Assembly: GCF_036488675.1 (NCBI RefSeq)
Contig: NZ_CP133148.1
Location: forward strand, 1,488,001 to 1,552,000
DNA from: Sinorhizobium chiapasense
Lineage (GTDB): Bacteria; Pseudomonadota; Alphaproteobacteria; Rhizobiales; Rhizobiaceae
Length of the DNA: 64,000 nt
Reading direction: 5' to 3'
Positions 37,771 to 47,761 of the stretch are shown piece by piece. The translations under genes were made by a program, and so were the position numbers. The notes below the pieces were generated by a model that worked only from the letters and a program-made list of their open reading frames with translations, searched no databases and had not been told where the DNA came from. Position 1 is the first letter of the stretch; each line of letters opens with the position of its first letter.

Positions 37771-38475
37771 TCATCTGGCAATTTTGCGCAATAGCGTTTC
37801 AAGCTGACCGAGGTCGGCGATTTCATGAAAACGCGGATGGGATTCCGGTCTCTCGTGATGTTCGAAGGACCAGGTGAGGGCGTGCGGGACATAGACGCCC
37901 CAGCTGCCCGCCGCCAGCGCAGGGACGATGTCCGACTTCAGCGAATTGCCGACCATGAGGCTCCTCGACGGTCCGTCGCCGTGTTGCGAGAATATCCTCT
38001 CATAGGTGGACGTGGTCTTGTCGCTGACGATCTCGATGGCGGCGAAGAAGTCGCCGAGACCGGAGGCGGACAGCTTTCGTTCCTGATCGAAGAGGTCGCC
38101 CTTGGTGATCATGACGAGGCGGAAGCGACCGGCGAGGGCCTCGAGCGTTTCCTGGACGTTCGGCAGCGGTTCAACCGGATGGCCAAGCATTTCCCGTCCG
38201 GCGGCGAGAATTTCGGCAATCACGGACGGCGGCAGGTTGCCGCCGGTTACCTCGAGCGCGGTCTCGATCATCGATAGGGTGAATCCCTTGATGCCGAAGC
38301 CATAGAGGCCGAGATTGCGCTTTTCGGCCGCGAGCAATCTCGCGGGCAACTCCTTCGGGTCGGTGTGGTCCTTCAGCAAATCGACGAAGCGCTCTTCGGT
38401 GAGGCGATAGAACTGTTCGTTCTGCCACAGCGTATCGTCGGCATCGAAACCGATTGTCGTAATTCTGTTCAGCAT
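37771..38475 (-). CDS. HAD family hydrolase
   Basis: The 234-residue protein has HAD motif I at Asp11 and Asp13 (FDADDTLW), motif II LVMITKG, the motif III Lys (SDKTT) and motif IV GNSLKSD. A helical cap lies between motifs I and II. Such proteins are phosphatases acting on sugar or nucleotide phosphates; the substrate is unknown. It starts three bases after the stop of the secreted-protein gene and is probably co-transcribed with it. Confidence 0.9.
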   Translation of the reverse strand: MLNRITTIGFDADDTLWQNEQFYRLTEERFVDLLKDHTDPKELPARLLAAEKRNLGLYGFGIKGFTLSMIETALEVTGGNLPPSVIAEILAAGREMLGHPVEPLPNVQETLEALAGRFRLVMITKGDLFDQERKLSASGLGDFFAAIEIVSDKTTSTYERIFSQHGDGPSRSLMVGNSLKSDIVPALAAGSWGVYVPHALTWSFEHHERPESHPRFHEIADLGQLETLLRKIAR

Positions 38476-38478
38476 GAC

Positions 38479-39069
38479 CTATTGCGCGGCGATCTTGAAG
38501 GGCTGGTCGACGGTCGCGCTCTTGCCGCTGTTGATATCATTGAAATGGAAGCGCAGCACATAGTCGCCGGCCGGCGCGCCGGTCACGTCGATTGTCAGGG
38601 TCGAGTAGATTTCCTGATTGCGCAGGTAACCGGTGAAGGTGAAATCGCCGAATGCCTTCTGACTGGCGAGGATTTCGCCCTTTGGGTTGAGGATATCGAA
38701 ATCCACCGTGAAACGTGTCTGGATCTTGCCCTTGGCGCTCGCTTCCTTCCAGGTGAGCCCAACCGGCTCTACGTAGGATACGATTGCTTCTCCGGCCTTG
38801 AAGGTCGGGTCGGCCTTGGGCTCGTACATGGCATAGCCAGCCGGTTCGGCCGTGACGAAGACCGCTTTGCCGATCGCGAACGGAAGCGTTTGGGAAAAAT
38901 CGCTCACTGCCTGCCTCAACGTCTCCCGCGCACCCGCCGCATCGCCCGAGGTCGCCTGCTGTTCTGCTTTCGTGGCGGCTTCAGAAAGCGGACCTGCCAG
39001 AGCTGCCACGTCGGGCGTCGCAATGCTCGCGGCAGTCACTGTTACAAGCAAGAGCAGGTGTTTCGGCAT
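38479..39069 (-). CDS. Secreted protein of unknown function
   Basis: I chose ATG 39069 (196 residues, MPKHLLLLVTVT) because a Sec signal peptide follows at once and cleaves near ALAGPLSEA. The mature protein has a short helical region, then a beta-rich domain with repeated pattern (YVEPVGLTWKEA, DFTFTGYLRN, APAGDYVLRFHFND) that looks like an immunoglobulin-type fold. I do not recognise a named family. It is followed by the HAD gene and lies 90 bases after the trkH locus. Confidence 0.75.
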   Translation of the reverse strand: MPKHLLLLVTVTAASIATPDVAALAGPLSEAATKAEQQATSGDAAGARETLRQAVSDFSQTLPFAIGKAVFVTAEPAGYAMYEPKADPTFKAGEAIVSYVEPVGLTWKEASAKGKIQTRFTVDFDILNPKGEILASQKAFGDFTFTGYLRNQEIYSTLTIDVTGAPAGDYVLRFHFNDINSGKSATVDQPFKIAAQ

Positions 39070-39159
39070 CGAGTTCCTCCCCTGTGCCCATTGCCTCAAG
39101 ACTTTCGGTATTTGCCACGCCAAGTCAAGGCATTGCCAAGTCGATGCTAATCAAGGCAC

Positions 39160-40601
39160 TCAGTGCTTCCAGAAGACCGGGGTCAGGATCACGAGAACGG
39201 TTAGGACCTCGAGGCGTCCGAGCAGCATCATCAGCGACAAGAGGTAGAGTTCGGGGTCCTCGAGCGTCGAAAAGTTGCCGGCCGGGCCGATAATGCTGCC
39301 GAGGCCGGGACCCACATTGGAGAGGCAGGTGATGACTGCCGAGACCGCCGTGATCAGATCATAGCCAAGCGCCCCCATCGCCAGGCTGCCGAAAACCCAG
39401 AGCAGAATATAGGTTATGAAAAACAGGAAGATCGCGCGCTGCGTATCCGCATCGACGGTGTTGTTGCCGTAGCGCACCGCATAGATCGCATTCGGATAGA
39501 CGAGTTTGTTCAATCCGGAGCGGATTGCGTTGAAGAGCACGACGAATCGATAGGCCTTGATGCCGCCGGCGGTCGAGCCGGAACAACCGCCCATGAAGGT
39601 GGCGATAAACGCGGTCATGACGACGAAAGGCCCCCACAGGCTATAATCTTCGCTCGCATAACCGCTGGTCGACAGGATCGAACTGATATTGAAGAACGAG
39701 TGCGCCAGCGCGAGATGAAATTCGACGCCGTTCGCCAGCCGGTGATAGACCGCGACGGCCACCGAAAACACAGTGAGATAGCCGAGGAAGACGCTGATTT
39801 GCGGGTCGCGCAGTGCGTCAAGGCGCCCGCGGACGACGAGCACGATCAGGATGGAGAAGGGCAGGCTGCAAAGCGCCATGAAGAAAGTGCCGGTCCACAG
39901 CAGTGAAATGCTGCCGAAATAGGCGAATGACGCATCATGGGTCGAAAAGCCACCGGTGGCGACGGTCGACATCGCGTGATTGATCGCATCGAAGCGGTTC
40001 ATGCCAGTCATATCGTAGCCGATCGCGCAGAGCAGCGTGATCGTCACATAGACGACGAGAAAGGCGCGGCTGAAGCTTGCGATGCGGGCAAACGGCTTGT
40101 CGCTCGTGTCGGAGGATTCCATCTTGAAGAAGGACATGCCGCCGACCCGCAGATAGGGAATGATGAAGAGACCGAGAACGACGATACCGATACCGCCGAG
40201 CCAGCAGAGGAGCGAGCGCCAGACGAGAAGGCCGGGCGGTGCGTTGTCCAGCCCGACGATGACCGTAGAGCCGGTGGTCGTAATCGCGGAAACGGACTGA
40301 AGAGCGCTTGAGCGAAATCAAGGTCGAGCGAGGAGAGCCAGAGCGGGATTGCGCCGACGACGGAGAAGGCGAGCCAGAGCAGGTTGACGAGAAGAAAGCC
40401 GAACTTTTTCGAGAACGGCGGAGGTCCCGCGCGGGTCGCCATGAAGGTCGCCGCCGACAGGCCACCGGTCAGGAAGGCCGTTACAGCGAAAATCTCCCAA
40501 TCCGCATGTCCATAGTAGAGGTCGACCAGTGCCGGGACCAACATCGCGCCGGAAAGATAGAGGCCGAGGATCGCCGCGATGTGGACGGAACAGGGTTGCA
40601 T
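39160..40601 (-). pseudogene. trkH: Potassium uptake protein TrkH, split by a frameshift
   Basis: TrkH is the K+-translocating subunit of the Trk system. Codons from ATG 40601 give the first ~100 residues (AMLVPALVDLYYGHADW... to LDLDFAQALF). The frame then fails at about 40299. The other frame continues SVSAITTTGSTVIVGL, the first K+ filter region, through GGMSFFKMESSD to the C-terminus PVFWKH at 39160. Restoring one base (making a GAG-like codon after CTCTTC) gives a full ~480-residue TrkH. As sequenced it is broken; a sequencing error is possible. Confidence 0.85.
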
Positions 40602-40763
40602 TCAAGCTTCGATTTCCCGGAAACAATTGTCGAACAGGCCGGCGGTCGCCCGCAGCAGTGGGCATACTGGCTTGCCCTATCGATTCGTGTCAAATCGATG
40701 GCCTCGCGCGAGGCAATGTGCGATAGCGTCAGGCATCGGTAACGCAACGGATGACCCTAAGTG

Positions 40764-42011
40764 ATGAAGCAGGATGTTGAAAATGCAGCGCTCGCGCTCC
40801 GTGAAATCTTTCCGGCGACGCCGCTGCAACTCAACGATCACCTCAGCGCCCGCTACAATGCGACCGTCTACCTGAAGCGCGAGGATCTCTCGCCCGTACG
40901 CTCCTACAAAATCCGCGGCGCTTTCAATTTCTTCCGCAAGGCTCTTGCCGCCGGGGCCGCGGGGAAGACCTTCGTCTGTGCTTCGGCCGGGAACCATGCG
41001 CAGGGCTTTGCTTTTGTCTGCCGCCACTTCGCCGTTCCGGGCGTCGTCTTCATGCCGGTGACGACGCCGCAGCAGAAGATAGACAAGACTCGCATGTTTG
41101 GTGGCGAGTTCATTACGATCCGCCTCGTCGGCGACATTTTCGACCAGTGCTATCAGGCGGCGCGCGATCATGTCGAAGCGATTGCCGGCGTCATGGTGCC
41201 GCCCTTCGACCATGCGGACATCATCGAAGGACAGGCGACGGTGGCCGCCGAAATCGCTGAGCAGTTGCCGGGAGGTGTCGTTCCCGATCTTGTCGCCCTG
41301 CCGGTCGGCGGTGGCGGGTTGTCCGCGGGCGTCACCGGCTATCTCGCCGACACGCTTTCGAGCGATCGTTTCGTATTTTGCGAACCGGCGGGAGCGCCAA
41401 GCCTGAAGCGGAGCCTCGAGACCGGCAGTGTCGTCACACTCGACCAGGTGGACAATTTCGTCGACGGGGCGGCTGTCGCGCGCGTCGGCGACCTAAACTT
41501 CGCTGCGCTGGCTGCCTTTGCGCCGGAGCAGGTGATGTTGCTGCCGGAGAATGCGATTTGCCTGACGATCATAGACATGTTGAACGTCGAGGGTGTGGTT
41601 CTGGAGCCCGCCGGCGCACTTTCCATAACTGCGCTGGAGGTCCTCGGGCGCGAACGGCTGGAAGGCAGGACGGTGGTTGCCGTCGTATCCGGAGGCAATT
41701 TCGACTTTGAGCGCCTTCCCGACGTCAAGGAGCGGGCGATGCGGCATGCCGGGCTCAAGAAATATTTCATCCTGCGCATGGCCCAGCGCCCCGGCGCGCT
41801 ACGCGATTTCCTCAATCTGCTTGGCGACGAGGACGATATTGCGCGGTTCGAGTATTTGAAGAAGTCGGCGCGCAATTTCGGCTCGGTCCTCATCGGCATA
41901 GAGACCAAGCACGCAGAAAACTTCCCGGCCCTGAAGGCGCGCTTCGATGCGGCTGGCCTACGCTACCAGGACATTACCGAGAACGAGATTCTCGCCAATC
42001 TCGTCATCTGA
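40764..42011 (+). CDS. ilvA: Threonine ammonia-lyase (threonine dehydratase)
   Basis: The enzyme deaminates threonine to 2-oxobutyrate, the first step to isoleucine. It has the PLP lysine in SYKIRGAFNF (about residue 50), the PLP phosphate loop VGGGGLSAG, and SGGNFDFERL. The regulatory domain (YFILRMAQRPGALRDFLNLLG) has one ACT-like repeat, as in the ~415-residue short form. ATG 40764 is preferred over the GTG one codon earlier. It is divergent from trkH. Confidence 0.95.
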   Translation: MKQDVENAALALREIFPATPLQLNDHLSARYNATVYLKREDLSPVRSYKIRGAFNFFRKALAAGAAGKTFVCASAGNHAQGFAFVCRHFAVPGVVFMPVTTPQQKIDKTRMFGGEFITIRLVGDIFDQCYQAARDHVEAIAGVMVPPFDHADIIEGQATVAAEIAEQLPGGVVPDLVALPVGGGGLSAGVTGYLADTLSSDRFVFCEPAGAPSLKRSLETGSVVTLDQVDNFVDGAAVARVGDLNFAALAAFAPEQVMLLPENAICLTIIDMLNVEGVVLEPAGALSITALEVLGRERLEGRTVVAVVSGGNFDFERLPDVKERAMRHAGLKKYFILRMAQRPGALRDFLNLLGDEDDIARFEYLKKSARNFGSVLIGIETKHAENFPALKARFDAAGLRYQDITENEILANLVI

Positions 42012-42090
42012 TCTCTGCGTCGAGCAGGTGGACGGCATTGCCGTGCACTTAGCCTTTGACAGCACCGGCGGCCACCGCTAACTGTGAGAC

Positions 42091-42411
42091 ATGGCATCGT
42101 TTTTCTCGAAATTGTTCGGCTTCTCCGGTGGTTCCAAAGAAGAAGCGGCGCAGGGCGCTGGCAAGACGGAATCCTATGGGGATTGCTTGATCCGCGCGAC
42201 TCCGATGCGCGAGGGGCCGCAATATCGCCTGGCAGGCAGCATCGAAAAGACGATGCTCGATGCCGGCGTGAAAGTGCGCACCTTCATTCGCGCCGACCTT
42301 TTCGCGTCCGAACAGGATGCCATCGACGCGGCTCTGCGAAAGGGCCGGCAGATCGTCGACGAGCAACGCGCCGCGCTCTTTCAGGACGACTCGCCGTCCA
42401 GGCCGGTGTAA
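42091..42411 (+). CDS. HlyU family protein
   Basis: The 106-residue protein has the HlyU-domain pattern: ATPMREGPQYRLAGSIEK, then FIRADLFASEQDAIDAALRKGRQIVDEQ. It opens with a short amphipathic helix (SFFSKLFGFSGG). Named after a Vibrio haemolysin activator, rhizobial members have no HTH and their role is undefined. It lies 79 bases after ilvA. Confidence 0.85.
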   Translation: MASFFSKLFGFSGGSKEEAAQGAGKTESYGDCLIRATPMREGPQYRLAGSIEKTMLDAGVKVRTFIRADLFASEQDAIDAALRKGRQIVDEQRAALFQDDSPSRPV

Positions 42412-42540
42412 CGCCACACTGCATGACGTCGGCCAACGAATATCATCGTATAATGGTGGCTTAGAGAGCTTTCCTCAACGTTTGCGTTAGCTTCCGGCCG
42501 CGGGTCGTATCCGGCGACAAGATACCGAATGCGAATACGG

Positions 42541-42577
42541 CGGGCCGGCTTCTCGCTATAGCGCGTGCCGGCCCACC
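42541..42577 (-). terminator. GC-rich hairpin after cpdB
   Basis: GGGCCGGC and GCCGGCCC form a perfect eight-base stem with a 17-base loop, 16 bases downstream of the cpdB stop on the minus strand. There is no T-run, so termination is uncertain. Confidence 0.45.
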
Positions 42578-42592
42578 TCCACGTTCGGTGCC

Positions 42593-44587
42593 TCAGAGCT
42601 TGATACGGAATCGGGCGAATCCCTCGGCGCCTTCGCCGGCGTCTTCGATCGCAACGGCCTTCACCTGTGACAGGAACTGTCTTGCCTTGGGGCTACTGTC
42701 GAATAGCACGCTCGTGTCCTTGAGCGGCACAAATCTCCAGTTCGCATCGGCCGACGGGTTGATCGTTCCCTGTTCGACGATGTAGCGGACGATGACATCG
42801 CGATTGGTGTCTGGCGCGACGAAGATCACCTTATCGGAAGCGATATCCGGGAAGTTGCCGCCACCGCCGGCCCGATAGTTGTTGGTCACCACCACGAACC
42901 TTTGCGTGGGATCGATCGCCTTGCCGTCATATTGCAGGTTCTGGATGCGCTTTGCCGCAGTGCTCACGAGATTGCCGTCCTTGTCGAACTTCGCCGGTTG
43001 TGAGAGGTCGATCTCATAGGTGACGCCGTCGATCACGTCGAAATTATAGGACGGGAAGCCCGCGTTGATCAGTTCCGCGTCGACGGATCCGGGAGCAACC
43101 TGATTGAAGATGCCGGCCGACATCTCGAGCCAGTTGGCCACTTGGTCGCCATTGATAACGACGGCCTGTACCGTGTTCGGATAGAGGTAGAGATCGGCAA
43201 CGTTTTTGATGGCAATATCGCCTGCCGGCACATCGGTATAATAGTCGGCGCCGCCACGACCGCCTGCCTTGAATGGAGCCGCCGCGGACAACACCGGCAA
43301 GTCCTTGTGCTCGGTGTCCTTGAGCATGTCGCGGATGTACCAGATCTGCGCCTGGCTGACGATCTGGACCGAGGGGTCGTCGGCGACAAGGGCGAAATAG
43401 GAATAGAGCGGTGCCGAAGTCTTGCCGACCGGGGTGCGGACATAGGCAAGCGTCGCCTCGTGATCCTTCGCTGCGGCTGCCAGCACCTCCGGCTTATCGC
43501 CGACTTCGGCGATCACCTTCTTCTCTTCCCGCCGATAGATGGGGCGAGCTTCGCTCGTTGAACTGATCACCCGCCACGCGCTGCCGTCACGCTCGAGGAG
43601 CAGGTCTATCAGACCGAGATGCGAGCCCCAGAAGCCGCCCATCACACCCGGCTTGCCGGAAATCAGTCCCTTCGTATTGTCGACACCGGCGAAGCCCTCG
43701 AATTTCGGTCCGGGAAAGTCGAGGTGGCTGTGACCGGTCACGATGGCGTCGATGCCGTCGATGGCAGCCAGAGGCACCGATGCGTTCTCGAGGTTTTCGG
43801 CATAATTTTGCCGTCCCATCCCGGAGTGGGAAAGCGCGATGACGATGTCGGCGCCTTCCTCGCGCATCTGCGGCACCCAGGCTTCAGCCGTCTTCACGAT
43901 GTCTCGCGCATTCGCCTTGCCCTCTAGGTTCTTCGCATCCCAGGTCATAATTTGCGGTGGAACGAACCCGATCAGGCCGATGCGAATTGTATGGTCCTGG
44001 CCGGCGCCATCCTTCACCTTGCGGTCGAGGATGACGTAGGGCTTGAGGAACAGCGCGTCCTGGCGTGCGTTCGCCGCAAGCGCGCCCTTGGTCAGGTTGG
44101 CGCAGACGATCGGAAAATTGGCCCCGTTCAGCACCTTGAACATGAAGTCCAGGCCGTAGTTGAACTCATGATTGCCGAGCGTGCCGCAATCATAGCCGAG
44201 CACGTTCATCGCGGCGATGATCGGGTGCAGATCGCCTTCCTTCATGCCGCGCTCGTAGGCGATGTAATCCCCCATGGGATTCCCCTGAAGGAAGTCGCCG
44301 TTGTCGACGAGAACGGAGTTCGTCGCTTCGGCGCGGATCGCATCGATGATGGAGGCGGTGCGGGCAAGGCCCACCGTGTCGTTCGGTTTGTCGCCGTAAT
44401 AGTCGTAGGGAAAGACGTGCACGTGCAGGTCCGTCGTTTCCATGATGCGCAGGTGTGCCTGGTTCGCCGCTGCGCGCGCGGAAAAGGGATGAAGCATCGC
44501 GAGGGCAGAGGAGGCGGCGAGGCCGCCAAGCAGCGAACGGCGCGAAATGGGGGGAAGGGCAGTCATCGACGGCATCGCTGTCTCCAT
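42593..44587 (-). CDS. cpdB: 2',3'-cyclic-nucleotide 2'-phosphodiesterase / 3'-nucleotidase
   Basis: CpdB degrades 2',3'-cyclic nucleotides and 3'-nucleotides in the periplasm. A Tat signal (ISRRSLLGGLAASSALA) opens the protein; ATG 44587 gives 664 residues. The metallophosphatase motifs TTDLHVHVF, DNGDFLQGNP, LGNHEFNYG and TGHSHLDFPG are intact, and the C-terminal 5'-nucleotidase domain is present (VTNNYRAGGGGNFP). Tat rather than Sec export suggests metal loading before export. Confidence 0.93.
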   Translation of the reverse strand: METAMPSMTALPPISRRSLLGGLAASSALAMLHPFSARAAANQAHLRIMETTDLHVHVFPYDYYGDKPNDTVGLARTASIIDAIRAEATNSVLVDNGDFLQGNPMGDYIAYERGMKEGDLHPIIAAMNVLGYDCGTLGNHEFNYGLDFMFKVLNGANFPIVCANLTKGALAANARQDALFLKPYVILDRKVKDGAGQDHTIRIGLIGFVPPQIMTWDAKNLEGKANARDIVKTAEAWVPQMREEGADIVIALSHSGMGRQNYAENLENASVPLAAIDGIDAIVTGHSHLDFPGPKFEGFAGVDNTKGLISGKPGVMGGFWGSHLGLIDLLLERDGSAWRVISSTSEARPIYRREEKKVIAEVGDKPEVLAAAAKDHEATLAYVRTPVGKTSAPLYSYFALVADDPSVQIVSQAQIWYIRDMLKDTEHKDLPVLSAAAPFKAGGRGGADYYTDVPAGDIAIKNVADLYLYPNTVQAVVINGDQVANWLEMSAGIFNQVAPGSVDAELINAGFPSYNFDVIDGVTYEIDLSQPAKFDKDGNLVSTAAKRIQNLQYDGKAIDPTQRFVVVTNNYRAGGGGNFPDIASDKVIFVAPDTNRDVIVRYIVEQGTINPSADANWRFVPLKDTSVLFDSSPKARQFLSQVKAVAIEDAGEGAEGFARFRIKL

Positions 44588-44749
44588 GTTGAAAAAACTC
44601 TCCGCGGACGCGTGGCAAGTCTGCAGCAAGTGGGAATACACTTGGAATACCGGAGACTATGGCGGAAGGCACCTGCAAGGCAAAGCGGCGGAATCTTGCC
44701 CATTCGACGCCGCCCCAGCGCGGAATGGGATTGGCGACGCTGGATACGC

Positions 44750-45211
44750 TCAAATGCCGACATTCGGCCGATCGATGACCTCGCGGAGCGAAAAGCTCGA
44801 ATTGATCTTGACGACATGCGGCAGCGCCGACAGCCAGTCCCGGTGAATTCGCTCGTAATCCTCCAGATCCTTGGCCGCGACGCGCAGGATGTAGTCGTAT
44901 TCGCCAGACATCAGATAACAGACCAGCACATTGGGGCAGAGTTTTACGGCAGCCTCGAATTCCGCAAGCGTCTTCGCGAACTGGCCCGACAGCGAGATGT
45001 GGACGATGACCATGATCTTGTAGTCGAGCGCCTTGTGGGCAATGCGGGCGTGGTAGCCGCTGATCGTGCCCGATTTTTCGAGGATGTCGACGCGTCTGGA
45101 GCAGGCAGAGGGGGAAAGGCCGACTTTCGCCGCGAGATCCGCATTGGATATCCTGCCGTTCTGCTGAAGGATGCGCAGAATCGCATGATCAATGGTGTCG
45201 AGCTCGCTCAT
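44750..45211 (-). CDS. Lrp/AsnC family regulator
   Basis: The 153-residue protein has the N-terminal AsnC helix-turn-helix (DHAILRILQQNGRISNADLAAKVGLSPSACSRRVDIL) and a C-terminal RAM effector domain (VCYLMSGEYDYILRV). It is divergent from ald across 156 bases. Lrp-type regulators commonly activate alanine dehydrogenase in response to alanine, so it is the likely ald activator (AldR-like role, inferred). Confidence 0.93.
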   Translation of the reverse strand: MSELDTIDHAILRILQQNGRISNADLAAKVGLSPSACSRRVDILEKSGTISGYHARIAHKALDYKIMVIVHISLSGQFAKTLAEFEAAVKLCPNVLVCYLMSGEYDYILRVAAKDLEDYERIHRDWLSALPHVVKINSSFSLREVIDRPNVGI

Positions 45212-45367
45212 TCGGGATTTCCTTCATCATTTTGCCTTGGCGCGCAACAATATTCGAAAACAATGCGGTGGTAGACATCTCTTTGCAAGGACATTCGCAA
45301 GACCATCTGTTTTGCTGGGCGCGTCATCAATGCGGCGCAAAGCCCACAGACAGGAGAGGAACGCTAG
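45212..45367. promoter_or_regulatory. Divergent control region of the Lrp-type gene and ald
   Basis: This AT-richer gap contains TTGC-N10-GCAA (45281-45298) and a GCAACAATATTCGAAAACAATGC segment (about 45243-45265). Both could serve as Lrp-type sites, which are degenerate. GGAGAGGAA precedes the ald ATG. Confidence 0.4.
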
Positions 45368-46486
45368 ATGCGTGTCGGTTGCCCGAAGGAAATCAAAAAC
45401 CATGAATACCGTGTAGGTCTGACGCCCGGTTCGGTACGGGAATATGTCGCCCATGGTCACGAGGTGATCGTCGAAAGCAAGGCCGGGGCAGGGATCGGGG
45501 CAGACGACGACGCTTATCGCGCCGCAGGAGCGCGGATTGTTTCGACGGCCAAGGAAGTGTTCGAAAAGTCGGACATGATCGTCAAGGTCAAAGAACCGCA
45601 GCCATCCGAATGGACCCAACTGCGAGCAGGCCAAATTCTTTACACATATTTGCATCTGGCGCCGGATCCCGAGCAAACCAAGGGACTTCTCAACTCTGGC
45701 GTTACGGCGGTCGCCTACGAAACGGTGACGGATGAACGCGGTGGACTGCCGCTGCTCGCGCCGATGTCGGAGGTCGCCGGGCGGCTTGCCATCCAGGCTG
45801 GCGCGACGTCGCTTCAGAAGGCGAATGGCGGCCGTGGTATCCTCCTTGGCGGCGTGCCGGGAGTGTTGCCCGCCAAGGTCGCCATCATCGGCGGTGGCGT
45901 TGTCGGGCTGCATGCGGCCAAGATGGCCGCCGGTCTCGGTGCGGACGTTTCGATCCTCGACCGCTCGATCCCGCGCCTGCGTCAACTCGACGATATCTTC
46001 AACGGCCGCGTTCACACCCGGTTCTCGACGATCGATGCGCTCGAGGAGGAAGTCTTTTCCGCCGATCTGGTGATCGGCGCCGTACTCATCCCGGGGGCGG
46101 CGGCCCCCAAGCTCGTCACGCGCGAAATGCTTTCCGGTATGAAAAAGGGTGCGGTCATTGTCGATGTCGCCATCGACCAGGGCGGTTGTTTCGAGACTTC
46201 ACACGCGACGACGCATTCCGATCCGACTTACGAGGTGGACGGCGTCGTGCATTATTGCGTCGCGAATATGCCGGGCGCGGTGCCGGTGACCTCGGCACAG
46301 GCGTTGAACAACGCCACGCTTTACTATGGCCTGCAACTCGCCGATCGCGGCCTTAAGGCGATCGCTGAGGACCGTCACCTGCGTGCCGGTCTGAACGTGC
46401 ACAAGGGCCGGGTGACGAACGGGCCTGTGGCAGAGGCGCTCGGCTATGATGCCTACGCGCCGGAGGCTGTTCTCAACGTCGCCTGA
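45368..46486 (+). CDS. ald: Alanine dehydrogenase
   Basis: Ald reversibly deaminates L-alanine to pyruvate with NAD. The 372-residue protein has the N-terminal substrate motif [20 protein letters not shown] (with the conserved Lys and Arg), the Rossmann motif [13 protein letters not shown] (about 177-189) and the catalytic His and Asp regions of the family. In rhizobia alanine metabolism matters in nodules. A strong terminator follows. Confidence 0.97.
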   Translation: MRVGCPKEIKNHEYRVGLTPGSVREYVAHGHEVIVESKAGAGIGADDDAYRAAGARIVSTAKEVFEKSDMIVKVKEPQPSEWTQLRAGQILYTYLHLAPDPEQTKGLLNSGVTAVAYETVTDERGGLPLLAPMSEVAGRLAIQAGATSLQKANGGRGILLGGVPGVLPAKVAIIGGGVVGLHAAKMAAGLGADVSILDRSIPRLRQLDDIFNGRVHTRFSTIDALEEEVFSADLVIGAVLIPGAAAPKLVTREMLSGMKKGAVIVDVAIDQGGCFETSHATTHSDPTYEVDGVVHYCVANMPGAVPVTSAQALNNATLYYGLQLADRGLKAIAEDRHLRAGLNVHKGRVTNGPVAEALGYDAYAPEAVLNVA

Positions 46487-46498
46487 CGCGATCCTTTG

Positions 46499-46528
46499 AA
46501 GGCCCGGCGTTCAAGCGCCGGGCCTTTG
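46499..46528 (+). terminator. Intrinsic terminator of ald
   Basis: GGCCCGGCG and CGCCGGGCC form a stem with a short loop followed by TTTGTG, 13 bases after the ald stop. With A-rich flanking on the other side it may also serve the convergent DUF1203 gene. Confidence 0.85.
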
Positions 46529-46555
46529 TGTGCCTCATAAGGCGCGCGCTTTTTC

Positions 46556-47023
46556 TCAGGCAATCTCGATACGGCACTGATAGCAATTGTATTTGGCGGA
46601 ACGGACGTGCACGTAGGCGACGTCCGCCCGAGCCAGCAGTTCTTCGGCGCGCTCTGGCAGCCTATCCGCCGCAACGACGCCACCGGTTCCGTATACGATG
46701 CGATGGTCGATCCCATATCCCCGCAATAGATATTCCTTGCTGGATGCGAGAATGGGTGGCAGCGCATGTCTGTCGTGCGCGGCGCATTCGTCCGCGTGCA
46801 GGAAGATCGGTCCCGTCTCCGCGTAAGCCTGCACTGACGCAAAGGGTCGATAGGCGAGCACAAGGTAGGGCCGGCCGCGATCGACGTTGCGCAGGCAGTG
46901 CCGGCAGGGAACGCCGTCCCCGTCCGAGACGCGACGCTCAGGCGGATTGCCATAGGCATCAAGGCCGCCGTCGCGCAGTCGTTCCGCGTCACCGTCGGAC
47001 ATGGGGATGTAGCGTAGACTCAT
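46556..47023 (-). CDS. DUF1203 family protein
   Basis: The 155-residue protein shows the family pattern CRHCLRNVDRGRPYLVLAYRPF, then GPIFLHADEC and a C-terminal AKYNCYQCRIEIA. The cysteine pairs CRHC and CYQC and the HADEC motif suggest metal binding. I chose ATG 47023 (MSLRYIPMSDG), with GGAGAACC ahead of it. The function is unknown. Confidence 0.85.
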   Translation of the reverse strand: MSLRYIPMSDGDAERLRDGGLDAYGNPPERRVSDGDGVPCRHCLRNVDRGRPYLVLAYRPFASVQAYAETGPIFLHADECAAHDRHALPPILASSKEYLLRGYGIDHRIVYGTGGVVAADRLPERAEELLARADVAYVHVRSAKYNCYQCRIEIA

Positions 47024-47101
47024 GGCGGTTCTCCTCGTCGAAAAGAAATCTTGAAGGAGATGGATGCGCCGTTTCGGTTCGTTTCGACACCCGAAACTTG
47101 C

Positions 47102-47190
47102 CTGCTGCACGTTTCCTTGACCCGGAGCCGATTCAAGGAAAAACAAGCAATTCAAAGTGCTGCAGTGTCAGGAGACGCACGCATCGTGGC
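47102..47190. repeat. Degenerate RIME1-like repeat, copy 6
   Basis: CTGCTGCACGTTTCCTTGA pairs loosely with TCAAGGAAAAACAAGCA, followed by the conserved AATTCAAAGTGCTGCAGTG; the second palindrome is mostly lost (only GGAGACGCACG remains). It lies between the DUF1203 and GNAT genes. Confidence 0.65.
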
Positions 47191-47192
47191 CA

Positions 47193-47756
47193 TCAGAGCT
47201 CTTTGGCCAAGGCAAGCAACTCGGCGTCACTCAACGGTTCGACGATTGCCTCCCGCGTCGCGACCGGCGAAAAACCGAACTGCTGATAGAGCTGAAGAGC
47301 GCGCGGGTGGTCGAGATTGTTCGTCGTCACCCTGACCTTGCTCGGGTTCATCGCCCAGGCCGCCAGCAACGTCTGCAGCAGGAACCATTTGCCCAGGCCG
47401 AGACCGAGCGCGTGTTCCATGAGGCCGAAATGGGTGAGTTCAATGACTTCGTTCTCGCGTTCGTGCAGTTCGAAGAAGCCTGCCGGCGCACCGTTGACGT
47501 AGAGTACGGTGACCGTCGTCGCCTTGTTGTGGAGCACATCCGCCAGTTCCTCGTCGCTCATACGCAGGCGCTCCGTCCAATGCCAGCGCTTGCCGACGCG
47601 AAGGTAAAGGAAGCGATAGTAGGCGAGCGGGATGTCCGATACACGCAATACGGCCGTGTGGATGTTGACGGGTATCGGCAGGCTTTGTTTGGGCGGTGAC
47701 GTCATCTCGAGTTCGGTCACGTGCGCCGTGATCGCTGCAGGCTTCGATCCTTGCAT
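47193..47756 (-). CDS. GNAT family N-acetyltransferase
   Basis: The 187-residue protein has the GNAT core ATTVTVLYVNGAPAGFFEL, the acetyl-CoA loop LGLGLGKWFL (a variant of Q/RxxGxG/A) and the C-terminal NLDHPRALQLYQQFGF. I chose ATG 47756. It lies five bases after the sseA stop as the last gene of the cysK-alaX-sseA operon. The acceptor is unknown. Confidence 0.85.
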   Translation of the reverse strand: MQGSKPAAITAHVTELEMTSPPKQSLPIPVNIHTAVLRVSDIPLAYYRFLYLRVGKRWHWTERLRMSDEELADVLHNKATTVTVLYVNGAPAGFFELHERENEVIELTHFGLMEHALGLGLGKWFLLQTLLAAWAMNPSKVRVTTNNLDHPRALQLYQQFGFSPVATREAIVEPLSDAELLALAKEL

Positions 47757-47761
47757 GGCAT

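Noticed and set aside
40280..40320. Programmed frameshifting in trkH
   Set aside because: No slippery heptamer or following structure is evident, and TrkH families are not known to use recoding; a deletion or sequence error is simpler.
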